Shown here: piece by piece, positions 49,975 to 58,155 of the stretch
How positions within the stretch are numbered: the stretch's first letter is position 1
How the letters are laid out: each line of letters begins with the position of its first letter
From: an uncultured Paraprevotella sp.
Lineage (GTDB): Bacteria; Bacteroidota; Bacteroidia; Bacteroidales; Bacteroidaceae
DNA: 64,000 nucleotides
Assembly (NCBI GenBank): GCA_910586505.1
Contig: CAJUGV010000001.1
Span: forward strand, 514,004 to 578,003
Direction: 5' to 3'
Made by a program: the position numbers and the translations under genes
The notes under the pieces: model-generated
Told to the model about the DNA's origin: nothing
Database searches by the model: none
Seen by the model: the letters and a program-made list of their open reading frames with translations, nothing else

Positions 49975-51294
49975 TCAATACTTGATAGAGAACAGAGCTT
50001 CAATATATGGCAAACTACTGTTTGAAACACTTACTTCTTTTGAATCAAAGTTGTATTCCATAACATAGTCTTCTGATGTGCCATTACTGCTTTCCCAATA
50101 TATTGAATTTGTTTTTTCATTATATATGGCAGATGTAATGTATTCGTCAATTTCAGCCAAGATAGATGTTGTTTCTAAAGTTTCGGGATTGATTGTTTTT
50201 ACAATAGTCTTATCAATATCTTTTCCTATTTCAAGTAAAACAAATCCCTGTTTTGTGTTAAGCACTTCATAATAATATGCGTCATTCTGTTTATCATGCA
50301 GAAGCTTGATGTCGCCTGTTTTCATGTTTAAAGATAGAAGACAGTCAAAAGATTCTCTATCATTTTCAAATCTGATACTTCCGGTAACTAAGATACAACG
50401 GCTTTTTGAGTCATAATTAAACAGTAGATTATCATCTTCACAATAAAATTGAGTAACGTATTTCCCGTTAATTCGGTCGTAAGGGAAAGCCTTTTTCAAA
50501 AGAGTTGTTTTTCCATTATCGTCAAAAGAGACAATTTCAAACCCTTTGTCTACAGATGCTTCCAAACCGCATAACGTATTTTCAATCATACCAATGGCCA
50601 TTCCGGGCGAAGCATTGTAAAATTTATTCAGCCAATTGGCACAAACCTTCTTTTCTTCCTGTTTTGCAAGATTATATTTGTACAAACTGACTTCTTTACT
50701 TATTGGTAAACAGCGTTTGAAATAATAAATATTCTGATTTCCGTTATTCTCAGCCAATATGAATTTTATGATTTCTCCATTGGGTAGTTCGTTCTTTTTT
50801 TCAAAGTCTCCACTTTGCCTATCGAATACATATAATATAGGAAAAGCATTTTCGTTGTCTTCAAAATCCACAACATTGTAACCTGCGGCATAGGTATAAT
50901 CATTCATATTGTCCACATCTTTTTCTTCCAAGAACATTTGGCCTAATGTTTTTTCTTTTCCTTCTTGTCTTAAAATGACATCACAATTACCTGTCATATT
51001 AGGTGCGATGAATGAGATACTTTCATCAGAATATGAAATAACATCTGCCTTTTTCTCGCCTGAGCGTGAAGATGTTTGAAACCATATCTCACTATTTTCG
51101 GAGAAACCATTACCACGTATAACAACTAACTTACCGCTGACAATCGGAGATTCAGCACCAGATGATGGCATTTCAATGTTTTGTATGTCATTGTTCGGGG
51201 CTGAATTATCCGCATCATCGGAACAGGCTACCATGAATAGAAACACCATGCCGAGTAAGGGCATGGTGCTCACATTAAATAATTTGTTCATCAT
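49975..51294 (-). CDS. IPT/TIG-domain lipoprotein
   Basis: 439 residues. The lipobox FMVAC (Cys about 24) places it on the envelope. Residues about 35-120 look like an IPT/TIG immunoglobulin-like domain (GKLVVIRGNGFSENSEIWFQ, then ESISFIAPNMTGNCDVILRQ). The remaining 310 residues have a repeated beta pattern with paired aromatic and Asp/Asn turns resembling a propeller. A surface-exposed ligand-binding role is plausible. The codon usage is AT-rich. It overlaps the small lipoprotein gene by 4 bp (ATGA). Confidence 0.75.
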   Translation of the reverse strand: MMNKLFNVSTMPLLGMVFLFMVACSDDADNSAPNNDIQNIEMPSSGAESPIVSGKLVVIRGNGFSENSEIWFQTSSRSGEKKADVISYSDESISFIAPNMTGNCDVILRQEGKEKTLGQMFLEEKDVDNMNDYTYAAGYNVVDFEDNENAFPILYVFDRQSGDFEKKNELPNGEIIKFILAENNGNQNIYYFKRCLPISKEVSLYKYNLAKQEEKKVCANWLNKFYNASPGMAIGMIENTLCGLEASVDKGFEIVSFDDNGKTTLLKKAFPYDRINGKYVTQFYCEDDNLLFNYDSKSRCILVTGSIRFENDRESFDCLLSLNMKTGDIKLLHDKQNDAYYYEVLNTKQGFVLLEIGKDIDKTIVKTINPETLETTSILAEIDEYITSAIYNEKTNSIYWESSNGTSEDYVMEYNFDSKEVSVSNSSLPYIEALFSIKY

Positions 51295-51671
51295 TTCTTC
51301 TTCAATATGATTTTCTCACCTTCTATTGTAAAGGTCATTTCTGTTTTGGTAATAGTCCCTGCAATGGACATATCTTCATAGCTTGAAGTGAATTTACCAT
51401 CTTTTGCATTGTATTGGTATTTCAATACAGCGTTATCAACATACTTGTCTCCATCTTCACTTGTAATGTTCAAAGTTAAATCCGTTTTGCTTGTCAGCTT
51501 GATTTGATAAGCGTCTTTGTCAGCATTGATTCCAGTCCATACAGTTCCAACAAGTTCTTCCGCTGTAGGATAAGGAGATGGATTTTTATCATCGTCATCA
51601 CTGCATGCAACGAAGTTCAAACACAACACAACCATTAATAACGAGGTTGCAATCATTCTAAAAGTTTTCAT
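51291..51671 (-). CDS. small lipoprotein, lipocalin-like
   Basis: 126 residues. Signal peptide with lipobox NFVACSDDDD (Cys23) and the acidic residues after Cys typical of surface-exported Bacteroides lipoproteins. The mature part has alternating beta strands (LVGTVWTGINADKDAYQIKLTSKTDLTLNIT, FTSSYEDMSIAGTITKTEMTF), like a lipocalin/META-sized beta barrel. The function is unknown. It is the first gene behind the long structured leader and is coupled to the IPT lipoprotein. Confidence 0.72.
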   Translation of the reverse strand: MKTFRMIATSLLMVVLCLNFVACSDDDDKNPSPYPTAEELVGTVWTGINADKDAYQIKLTSKTDLTLNITSEDGDKYVDNAVLKYQYNAKDGKFTSSYEDMSIAGTITKTEMTFTIEGEKIILKKK

Positions 51672-51941
51672 TTTGATTTTAATTTTATCTCCCTTAGCCT
51701 CAAATCAGAAGAGTTAATTAAATGCAGAAAGCGTGAGGCCATTAACTTATTTTATACGACGGGCTCTGGTAAGACCTTGAACTAAAACAAGCAACAGTCC
51801 CCACGCCATATACGGATATGACGCGAGAGATGCCAACTTATTCCCGTTCTACAGATAGTTTACCAGACTTCGTCGTAGAGAATCAGTTAAACACTTTCGT
51901 GTACCTTAAATTTCTAATATGTCCGCCATGTTGCCATGACG
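51672..51941 (-). ncRNA. candidate structured 5' leader RNA
   Basis: About 270 nt from the predicted start to the lipoprotein ATG. On the minus strand it begins with CGTCATG-GCAA-CATGGCG (51941-51924, a GNRA loop), then ACAC-GAAA-GTGT (51902-51891), and CGTCATAT-CCGT-ATATGGCG (51823-51804). TACGACGAAGTCTGGTAA (51877-51860) pairs with TTACCAGAGCCCGTCGTA (51772-51755) apart from a 3-nt internal mismatch, and GGCGTGGGG (51807-51799) can pair with CCTCACGC (51738-51731). TCTAC/GTAGA offers an alternative pairing. No known class was recognised. Confidence 0.5.
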
Positions 51942-51944
51942 ATG

Positions 51945-51975
51945 CAAAATTAGAAAAAATAAGGCACATCACAAA
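51945..51975 (-). promoter_or_regulatory. promoter of the island lipoprotein operon
   Basis: The minus strand has TTTG (51975-51972), a 19-nt spacer and TAATTTTG (51952-51945). Transcription should begin close to 51941, giving the long leader. Confidence 0.7.
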
Positions 51976-52022
51976 GTTACATCCCATAAAGAGACTGTTG
52001 CAGGTTACAAAATTAGATATTC

Positions 52023-52529
52023 TTATTCATTTAGCATTTCATCAATGGCGAATTCGTGAAGTTCATGCTCCAGCTCCATTTCTTTAAGCCGTTCTTCTTT
52101 CTTCCGAAAATAATCATCGCTCAAACCTTTTTCTTCGAGTGCCTTGTCGAATTTATCTAGTATTTCATCTGAAACACATTCTTCATCGTCATTATCGATT
52201 GACTCGTCCAATACAGCAAGCATATCCTCCATTGTGTATTCCTGTTCTTGCGAAGAAGTATCTTCTGTTAATGAGAACTCTGTATCATCCTCACAATCAA
52301 TATCCGGCCCTAACATATCTATAAGCTCATCGATTGTATAATCTTTGTCTTTAAAAGAATCTTTCGTATTTTCTTTTTTGACAATCGGCTCTTGAACACC
52401 GGTTTCCTGTATGCTTTCTTTTTGAGCAGACATTTTAGTCTTTGGTGCTTTCTTTGAAGATTTCTTTTTAGTCTCTACAACTTCGGCAGTCACCGGTTGT
52501 TCTTCTTCTACTTTTTTCCTTCGTGCCAT
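52023..52529 (-). CDS. acidic, low-complexity hypothetical protein
   Basis: 168 residues with no recognised domain. The first 40 residues are Lys/Glu-rich (ARRKKVEEEQPVTAEVVETKKKSSKKAPKTK), then two acidic repeat-like stretches (YTIDELIDMLGPDIDCEDDTEF and YTMEDMLAVLDESIDNDDEEC). A probable coiled coil closes it (EERLKEMELEHELHEFAIDEML). The paired Y-T-(I/M)-(D/E)-(E/D)-(L/M) units look like an internal duplication. There is no signal peptide, so it is presumably cytoplasmic. It belongs to the AT-rich island, and mobile-element proteins often look like this. Confidence 0.6.
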   Translation of the reverse strand: MARRKKVEEEQPVTAEVVETKKKSSKKAPKTKMSAQKESIQETGVQEPIVKKENTKDSFKDKDYTIDELIDMLGPDIDCEDDTEFSLTEDTSSQEQEYTMEDMLAVLDESIDNDDEECVSDEILDKFDKALEEKGLSDDYFRKKEERLKEMELEHELHEFAIDEMLNE

Positions 52530-52688
52530 AACTTTATTTATTTTGACAATTAGTAATATTCCGAATAGTTGAATTTTCGGTTAATACATATATCCTCTTT
52601 TTTGCCGGAATATAAAAGAAAAAGGTATTTTAACTCTATTCTTAACCGAAATTAAGCTATCGCACCGGTAATTTAGCATAAAGAAAGC
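52530..52688. other. AT-rich spacer with a long-range inverted repeat
   Basis: AATTTTCGGTTAA (52572-52584) and TTAACCGAAATT (52642-52653) are inverted copies about 57 bp apart, with one bulge. It may be a regulatory or recombination site. No gene was seen. Confidence 0.35.
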
Positions 52689-52716
52689 CCGATTCTCCAC
52701 TAAACAAGAGAATCGG
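52689..52716 (-). terminator. terminator after the integrase remnant
   Basis: CCGATTCTC (52689-52697) pairs with GAGAATCGG (52708-52716). The minus strand continues GCTTTCTTTA. It lies 42 nt beyond the integrase stop. Confidence 0.65.
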
Positions 52717-52757
52717 AGTGTATGTTTGACCTACCAAAATTAAGAGAAATACGGACA

Positions 52758-53010
52758 TTAAAAGCTCAATAAATGGGCATTTCTGGCTCTGTTTTCAGAC
52801 TCTAAATAGGCAAGGTATATCTCAGTAGTGGCTATACTTGTATGGTCAGCCAACATAGGTGATATTATAAGACGCCGGAACTCCTTCGTTTCTGGTACAA
52901 TAGCATAAGTATGTCGTTATCTTACTTATGTTTAATTCCTCACCGATAACTTTCGTTCTATCATTTATATGTTTGGTGAGACTCTTCTTTATCTTCTCAT
53001 GCTATTAGAT
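52758..53010 (-). pseudogene. decayed tyrosine recombinase (integrase) C-terminus
   Basis: On the minus strand, one frame gives KKSLTKHINDRTKVIGEELN then ISKITTYL, matching the segment that normally precedes the catalytic ARHSFAT block. That block is missing. A shifted frame then gives LADHTSIATTEIYLAYLESE, which corresponds to the LGHTSIxTTExY motif with its catalytic Tyr, ending NAHLLSF and TAA at 52760-52758. The frameshift and the internal loss make it non-functional. It is the best evidence that the tRNA-Met-adjacent DNA was integrated. Confidence 0.7.
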
Positions 53011-53089
53011 GGGAGGTGCAGCCGGACAGCAAACTATAATAAGTGTCTATTTTTTTAGTCATAAGCACTGTAAATCACTATAAAATTCG

Positions 53090-53097
53090 TATCTTTG
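53090..53097 (+). promoter_or_regulatory. purH/mre cluster promoter -7 element
   Basis: TATCTTTG, 29 nt upstream of the purH ATG. No clear TTTG at the -33 distance. Confidence 0.55.
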
Positions 53098-53126
53098 CAC
53101 ATTAAAATGTATATAAGTATTAGACT

Positions 53127-53726
53127 ATGGCTGAAACGAAAAGAATCAAAACTGCATTGGTGTCGGTCTTTCATAAAGACGGTTTGGACGCTTTGTTGAA
53201 GAAATTGCATGAAGAAGGGGTAAAGTTTCTTTCTACCGGAGGCACTCGAAAGTTTATTGAAGAGTTGGGTTATCCATGCCAGGCCGTGGAAGATGTGACG
53301 ACTTATCCTTCTATTTTAGGAGGTCGCGTGAAGACTTTGCATCCTAAAATCTTCGGCGGAATCCTTGGACGTCGTACTTTGGCAGAAGATCAGGCACAGA
53401 TGCAACAGTACGAGATTCCTGAAATAGATCTTGTGATTGTGGATCTCTATCCGTTTGAGGATACTGTGGCAAGCGGGGCATGTGAAGCCGATATTATAGA
53501 GAAAATAGATATAGGCGGCATCTCGTTGATTCGTGCTGGAGCCAAGAATTTCAAGGATGTTGTCATCGTGCCGAGTAAGATTGAGTATCAGCCGTTGCTA
53601 GAACTGTTGAACCGAAACGGAGCGCAGACGGAGATTGAAGATCGTCGTTGGTTTGCAACCCGTGCTTTTGGGGTGAGCAGTCATTATGATATGGCTATAC
53701 ATGCTTATTTTGAAACTGGCGAATAA
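53127..53726 (+). CDS. purH: IMP cyclohydrolase domain of PurH, without the formyltransferase half
   Basis: 199 residues. This is the MGS-like IMP cyclohydrolase module that closes FAICAR to IMP: ALVSVFHKDGLDALLKKL, FLSTGGTRKFIEELG, SILGGRVKTLHPKIFGGILGRR, DLVIVDLYPFEDTVASG and KIDIGGISLIRAGAKN. The usual bifunctional PurH is about 500 residues. Here the frame ends at the domain boundary (AIHAYFETGE) and only 60 bp remain before mreB, so AICAR formyltransferase is absent from this locus. Either the two activities are on separate genes or a deletion removed the second half. Confidence 0.9.
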   Translation: MAETKRIKTALVSVFHKDGLDALLKKLHEEGVKFLSTGGTRKFIEELGYPCQAVEDVTTYPSILGGRVKTLHPKIFGGILGRRTLAEDQAQMQQYEIPEIDLVIVDLYPFEDTVASGACEADIIEKIDIGGISLIRAGAKNFKDVVIVPSKIEYQPLLELLNRNGAQTEIEDRRWFATRAFGVSSHYDMAIHAYFETGE

Positions 53727-53786
53727 CCGTATGGACTGGAGTGGAAATAAATAATATATAAAACATAGAAACAAACAGTTTGTCTG

Positions 53787-54806
53787 ATGGGATTCTTTTC
53801 TTTTACTCAGGAAATTGCAATGGATTTGGGAACAGCCAATACTATTATTACCAGTGACGGTAAGATTGTAGTGGATGAGCCTTCGGTAGTGGCGCTTGAC
53901 CGGCGTACAGACAAGATGATTGCCGTAGGAGAGAAAGCCAAGTTGATGTATGAGAAGACAAATGACAACATCCGCACGGTTCGTCCCTTGCGGGAGGGAG
54001 TCATAGCTGATTTTTATGCCTGCGAGCAATTGATGCGGGGGCTTATTAAGATGGTGCATACGGGAAGCCGCCTTTTCTCACCGTCTTTACGTATGGTGAT
54101 AGGCGTGCCGTCAGGTTCCACTGAAGTGGAATTGCGTGCTGTGCGTGATTCTGCGGAACATGCCGGTGGAAGGGAGGTGTATTTGATTTATGAACCTATG
54201 GCCGCGGCTATCGGTATCGGTATTGATGTAGAAGCTCCGCAGGGTAACATGATCGTGGATATAGGCGGCGGTTCTACGGAGATTGCCGTGATCTCCTTGG
54301 GTGGTATCGTATCGAACAATTCTATCCGTATTGCAGGCGATGACCTGACTGCAGATATTCAAGAATACATGAGCCGTCAACACAATGTGAAGGTGAGCGA
54401 GCGTATGGCTGAGCGAATTAAGATACATGTGGGGGCGGCGTTGACGGAATTGGGTGAGGATGCACCTGAGGATTATGTGGTATATGGCCCGAATCGTATT
54501 ACCGCGTTGCCTATGGAGGTGCCTGTGTGTTATCAGGAAGTGGCACATTGTATGGAGAAGTCCATTGTCCGCATAGAGACTGCTGTTTTGAGCGCGCTGG
54601 AAAATACTCCTCCGGAATTGTATGCTGATATCGTACATAACGGAATTTATCTGACCGGAGGTGGCGCATTGCTGAGAGGGTTGGATAAACGGCTGACGGA
54701 TAAAATTAACATTCCATTTCATATTGCGGAAGATCCTCTTCACAGTGTGGCTAAGGGTACAGGCATTGCCCTGAAGAACGTGAATAATTTCTCTTTCTTG
54801 ATGTAA
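53787..54806 (+). CDS. mreB: rod shape-determining protein MreB
   Basis: 339 residues, a bacterial actin that guides cell-wall synthesis along the cylinder. Phosphate-binding loops are visible as AMDLGTANTII and VDIGGGSTEIAVISLGG. The adenosine motif is LTGGGALLRGLDKRL. SFTQEIAMDLG begins as usual after the short N-terminal membrane-binding segment (GFFSFTQE). First gene of a clear mreB-mreC-mreD-mrdA-rodA cluster with 20-120 bp gaps. Confidence 0.97.
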   Translation: MGFFSFTQEIAMDLGTANTIITSDGKIVVDEPSVVALDRRTDKMIAVGEKAKLMYEKTNDNIRTVRPLREGVIADFYACEQLMRGLIKMVHTGSRLFSPSLRMVIGVPSGSTEVELRAVRDSAEHAGGREVYLIYEPMAAAIGIGIDVEAPQGNMIVDIGGGSTEIAVISLGGIVSNNSIRIAGDDLTADIQEYMSRQHNVKVSERMAERIKIHVGAALTELGEDAPEDYVVYGPNRITALPMEVPVCYQEVAHCMEKSIVRIETAVLSALENTPPELYADIVHNGIYLTGGGALLRGLDKRLTDKINIPFHIAEDPLHSVAKGTGIALKNVNNFSFLM

Positions 54807-54919
54807 GACGGGATATACACAAAAGATAAGATGAAGGATAAGGATAATCTGCATTGGATTGAAGGTTCTCTTTATTCTTCATTTTTGCATATACACTCAC
54901 GTGCTTAAATTTATTTATT

Positions 54920-55768
54920 GTGCGCAATTTACTGGATTTTCTGAAAAAGTATAATTATTGGATCCTTTTCATCCTATTGGAAGGGGGCAGCCTTTTGTTG
55001 CTTGTCCATTTTAATCGTTACCAAGGAAGTGTGTGGTTTACCTCGGCCAATGCGGTATCCGGCAAATTGCTGGAGTGGGAAGCGGATTTTATGGCTTATG
55101 TTTCTTTAGGGCAACATAATAAGGAGCTGATGCAGAAAAACCTTATGCTGGAACAACGTGTATGGGCTATGCGGAAACTGTTGGACGAGTGTGGACATGA
55201 CTCTACTTATACGGAACGCCGGCAACAAGAGATACTGAAAGAATTCGATGTAATTCCTGCGGAAGTAGTAAGCAATAGTGTCAGTAAACATAATAATTAC
55301 ATTACGATAAACAAGGGCGAATTGGATGGAGTGAAGCCGGAGATGGGGGTGGTGTGTGGAACGGGAATTGTCGGGATCGTATATCAAACGTCTCCTCATT
55401 ATGCAATAGTCATGTCGTTGTTGAATAGCAAATCGAATGTCGGTTGCTGTTTACGAGGGACTGATTACTTCGGTTATCTATGTTGGGAAGGCAGGTATCC
55501 TTTGCGTGCTTCTCTTCGGGATATTCCCCGGCATGCCCGTCTGAAAGAAGGTATGATTGTGGAGACAAGCGGTTTTTCTGCAGTGTTCCCGGCCGGTTTA
55601 TTTGTAGGGAAGGTCACTAAGATAGAAAATTCTGATGACGGACTATCTTATAAGTTGAGGGTAAATTTAGGCACAGACCTAGCTCGTCTCAGAGATGTGT
55701 GTGTGATCTCTGCACCATACGGAGAAGAAATAGATAGTTTGCAACAAAAGGTAGAAACAGTAAAATAG
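54920..55768 (+). CDS. mreC: rod shape-determining protein MreC
   Basis: 282 residues starting with GTG. One N-terminal transmembrane helix (NYWILFILLEGGSLLLLVHF), a coiled coil around residues 65-110 (ELMQKNLMLEQRVWAMRKLLDEC), then the two beta-barrel domains (NNYITINKGELDGVKPEMGVVCGTGIVGIV and RHARLKEGMIVETSGFSAVFPAGLFVGKV). MreC links MreB to the periplasmic elongasome and activates PBP2. Confidence 0.93.
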   Translation: MRNLLDFLKKYNYWILFILLEGGSLLLLVHFNRYQGSVWFTSANAVSGKLLEWEADFMAYVSLGQHNKELMQKNLMLEQRVWAMRKLLDECGHDSTYTERRQQEILKEFDVIPAEVVSNSVSKHNNYITINKGELDGVKPEMGVVCGTGIVGIVYQTSPHYAIVMSLLNSKSNVGCCLRGTDYFGYLCWEGRYPLRASLRDIPRHARLKEGMIVETSGFSAVFPAGLFVGKVTKIENSDDGLSYKLRVNLGTDLARLRDVCVISAPYGEEIDSLQQKVETVK

Positions 55769-55775
55769 CCAGGGT

Positions 55776-56285
55776 ATGATGTATAGTTTCTTAGGTAGGG
55801 TGATTTGGGGGATTGTTTTGTTGGTTGTACAAGGATTGGTGTTCAACCATATTAGTCTGTTCGGATATGTCACTCCTGTGATTTATATATATATGCTATG
55901 TATCCAACCGCAGAATACTTCGCGTAGCGCATGGTTGCTGTGGGGATTCATGACGGGATTAGGAGCTGATTTTTTTTCCGGAACACCGGGGGTAGGGGCT
56001 GCTTCCATGACTTTGACTGCAATGTGTGCTCCCAAATTGTTGCATCTTTTCATTCCGAAGGATTGTTTGGAAGATATGGTACCGGGTTACGGGACGTTGG
56101 GAACATGGAAGTATATATGGTATGTTACATTACTTGTTTTTTTGCAACAGGCATTTGCTCTCTTGTTGGAGATATTTTCCTTTTTCCATATTATGGACAT
56201 GTTTTATACTTACTTATGTAGTAGTTTGCTTTCCGTGTTGCTTATATTAGTATTGGAGAAAATCCGTGGAAATGAAATAAGTTAA
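55776..56285 (+). CDS. mreD: rod shape-determining protein MreD
   Basis: 169 residues with about five transmembrane segments (IVLLVVQGLVFNHISLFGYVTPVIYIYML and LLVFLQQAFALLLEIFSFF). Sequence is poorly conserved in the family, but size, topology and position 7 bp after mreC make the call secure. Inner-membrane elongasome component. Confidence 0.88.
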   Translation: MMYSFLGRVIWGIVLLVVQGLVFNHISLFGYVTPVIYIYMLCIQPQNTSRSAWLLWGFMTGLGADFFSGTPGVGAASMTLTAMCAPKLLHLFIPKDCLEDMVPGYGTLGTWKYIWYVTLLVFLQQAFALLLEIFSFFHIMDMFYTYLCSSLLSVLLILVLEKIRGNEIS

Positions 56286-56307
56286 GATTGACGAAAGGAT
56301 TGTAGGA

Positions 56308-58155
56308 ATGGCGAAGTGTAATTTTGAGAAGCGTAAGTATGTGATAGGGACGGTGGCTACGTGTATAGTTATTGTTTATATAATTAGGCTTTTCACATTG
56401 CAGATTATGAGTGATGACTATAAAAAGAATGCTGACTCCAATGCTTTCCTGAAAAAGATACAGTATCCATCGCGCGGCGTGATTACAGACCGCAATGGAA
56501 AATTACTCGTTTACAATCAACCGTCTTATGACATTATGGTTGTTATGTCTGAGCAGGTGGGGATAGATACTTTGGATCTTTGTTCGAGTTTGGGAATAAC
56601 GCGCGAATATTATGAGAAACGAATGGGGGAGATAAAAGATCGCCATCGCAATCCCGGCTATTCAAGCTATACTCAGCAATTGTTTATGAGTCAGTTGTCG
56701 TTGGAAGAATTCTGTGTGTTTCAGGAGAAACTATTCCGTTTTCCCGGTTTTTATGTTCAGAAGCGTTCAATTAGGCAATATCAGTCGCCTTATGCGGCAT
56801 TGGTTTTGGGAGATATTGGGGAAGTGTCACCATCGGATATAGAGGATGACGAATACTATCAGAATGGAGATTTCATAGGTAAACAGGGGGTGGAACGTTC
56901 GTATGAAAAGTATCTGAGAGGAGAGAAGGGGATACAGATACTTCTCCGAGATGCACGGGGGCGTATCAAAGGAAGGTATATGGACGGGAAATTGGATACC
57001 AAACCAGTACCCGGAAAGAATCTTACGCTTGGATTGGATAGGGATTTGCAGGCCTTGGGGGAACGGTTGATGGAAGGAAAACTTGGTAGCATAGTTGCAC
57101 TGGAACCGTCTACAGGCGAAGTACTCTGTATGGTTTCTGCACCTACTTATGATCCTCATATTATGGTAGGTCGTCAACGCGGAAAGAATCATCTGATTCT
57201 GAGTCGTGATCCGTTGAAACCTTTGTTAAACCGTTCTATTATGGGACAGTATCCTCCAGGGTCTACATTTAAGACTACGCAGGGCCTGACATTTCTTCAG
57301 GAAGGTATTATCTCGTCTGAGACTGCTTATCCTTGTTCTCACGGTTTCATCTACCGTGGTTTGAAAGTAGGGTGTCACAGTCATGCCGCACCGGCTAAAC
57401 TGATTCCGGCTATAGGAACCTCCTGTAACGCTTATTTCTGCTGGGGATTATACTATATGTTCGGTAATCGTACGAAATATAAGGATGTGCAAGATGCTAT
57501 GACGGTATGGAAAGACTATATGGTGTCAATGGGATTTGGGTATAAACTGGGCATTGATCTTCCGGGAGAAAAGCGTGGGCTTATACCGAATGCTCCTTTT
57601 TATGATAAAGCATACCGAAGTTCATGGAACGGGCTGACTGTAATCAGTATATCTATAGGACAGGGTGAAGTAAATGCAACTCCGTTACAGATTGCCAATC
57701 TCGGTGCTACCATTGCCAATCGGGGGTATTTTATCACACCTCACGTTGTGAAGCAGATTCAAGACGGACAGTTGGATACACTTTATAGATACAGACGTTA
57801 TACGAAAGTAGAGGCACAGCATTATGAAACTGTGGTGCAAGGTATGCGGAGGGCGGTGTTGGCCGGAACTTGTCGTAAGGCTAATCTGCCGGGAATAGAA
57901 GTATGCGGTAAAACTGGAACGGCACAGAACCGCGGGCATGACCATTCTGTATTTATGGGGTTTGCTCCTATGAATAACCCTCGTATAGCCGTTGCTGTTT
58001 ATGTGGAGAATGGTGGATGGGGGGCTGATTATGGTGTGCCTCTCGGAGCACTGATTATAGAACAGTATCTTAATGGAAAACTGTCACCAGAGAGTGAGAA
58101 ACTGGCAGATATATATCAACACAGACATATTGGATATGGAACAGCAGACAGATGA
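56308..58155 (+). CDS. mrdA: penicillin-binding protein 2 (elongasome transpeptidase)
   Basis: 615 residues. N-terminal transmembrane helix (YVIGTVATCIVIVYIIRLF), a pedestal/dimerisation region with RGVITDRNGKLLVYNQPSYD, and a transpeptidase domain with GSTFKTTQGL (Ser-x-x-Lys), TSCNAYF (S-x-N) and CGKTGTAQN (KTG). It crosslinks peptidoglycan during lateral growth together with RodA. Its last 20 bp overlap the rodA start. Confidence 0.96.
   Translation: MAKCNFEKRKYVIGTVATCIVIVYIIRLFTLQIMSDDYKKNADSNAFLKKIQYPSRGVITDRNGKLLVYNQPSYDIMVVMSEQVGIDTLDLCSSLGITREYYEKRMGEIKDRHRNPGYSSYTQQLFMSQLSLEEFCVFQEKLFRFPGFYVQKRSIRQYQSPYAALVLGDIGEVSPSDIEDDEYYQNGDFIGKQGVERSYEKYLRGEKGIQILLRDARGRIKGRYMDGKLDTKPVPGKNLTLGLDRDLQALGERLMEGKLGSIVALEPSTGEVLCMVSAPTYDPHIMVGRQRGKNHLILSRDPLKPLLNRSIMGQYPPGSTFKTTQGLTFLQEGIISSETAYPCSHGFIYRGLKVGCHSHAAPAKLIPAIGTSCNAYFCWGLYYMFGNRTKYKDVQDAMTVWKDYMVSMGFGYKLGIDLPGEKRGLIPNAPFYDKAYRSSWNGLTVISISIGQGEVNATPLQIANLGATIANRGYFITPHVVKQIQDGQLDTLYRYRRYTKVEAQHYETVVQGMRRAVLAGTCRKANLPGIEVCGKTGTAQNRGHDHSVFMGFAPMNNPRIAVAVYVENGGWGADYGVPLGALIIEQYLNGKLSPESEKLADIYQHRHIGYGTADR

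Larger units (their letters stand above)
48979..53040. mobile_element. remnant integrated island next to tRNA-Met
   Basis: The DNA from the tRNA 3' end to the decayed integrase is visibly more AT-rich than the flanking arms. It holds paired TTTGCAC repeats, a truncated phage-like gene, an orphan ORF, two lipoproteins behind a long leader, an acidic protein and an integrase C-terminal fragment. No intact mobility gene remains and no second copy of the tRNA 3' end was found, so the boundaries are approximate. Confidence 0.55.

Noticed and set aside
51755..51877. Invertible promoter flanked by inverted repeats
   Set aside because: The repeats are 18 nt with a 3-nt mismatch, but no TAnnTTTG lies between them on either strand. 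The promoter is outside, so an RNA stem is the better reading.
48960..53126. A second copy of the tRNA-Met 3' end marking the far attachment site
   Set aside because: No repeat of the terminal tRNA sequence was found near the integrase remnant or before purH.
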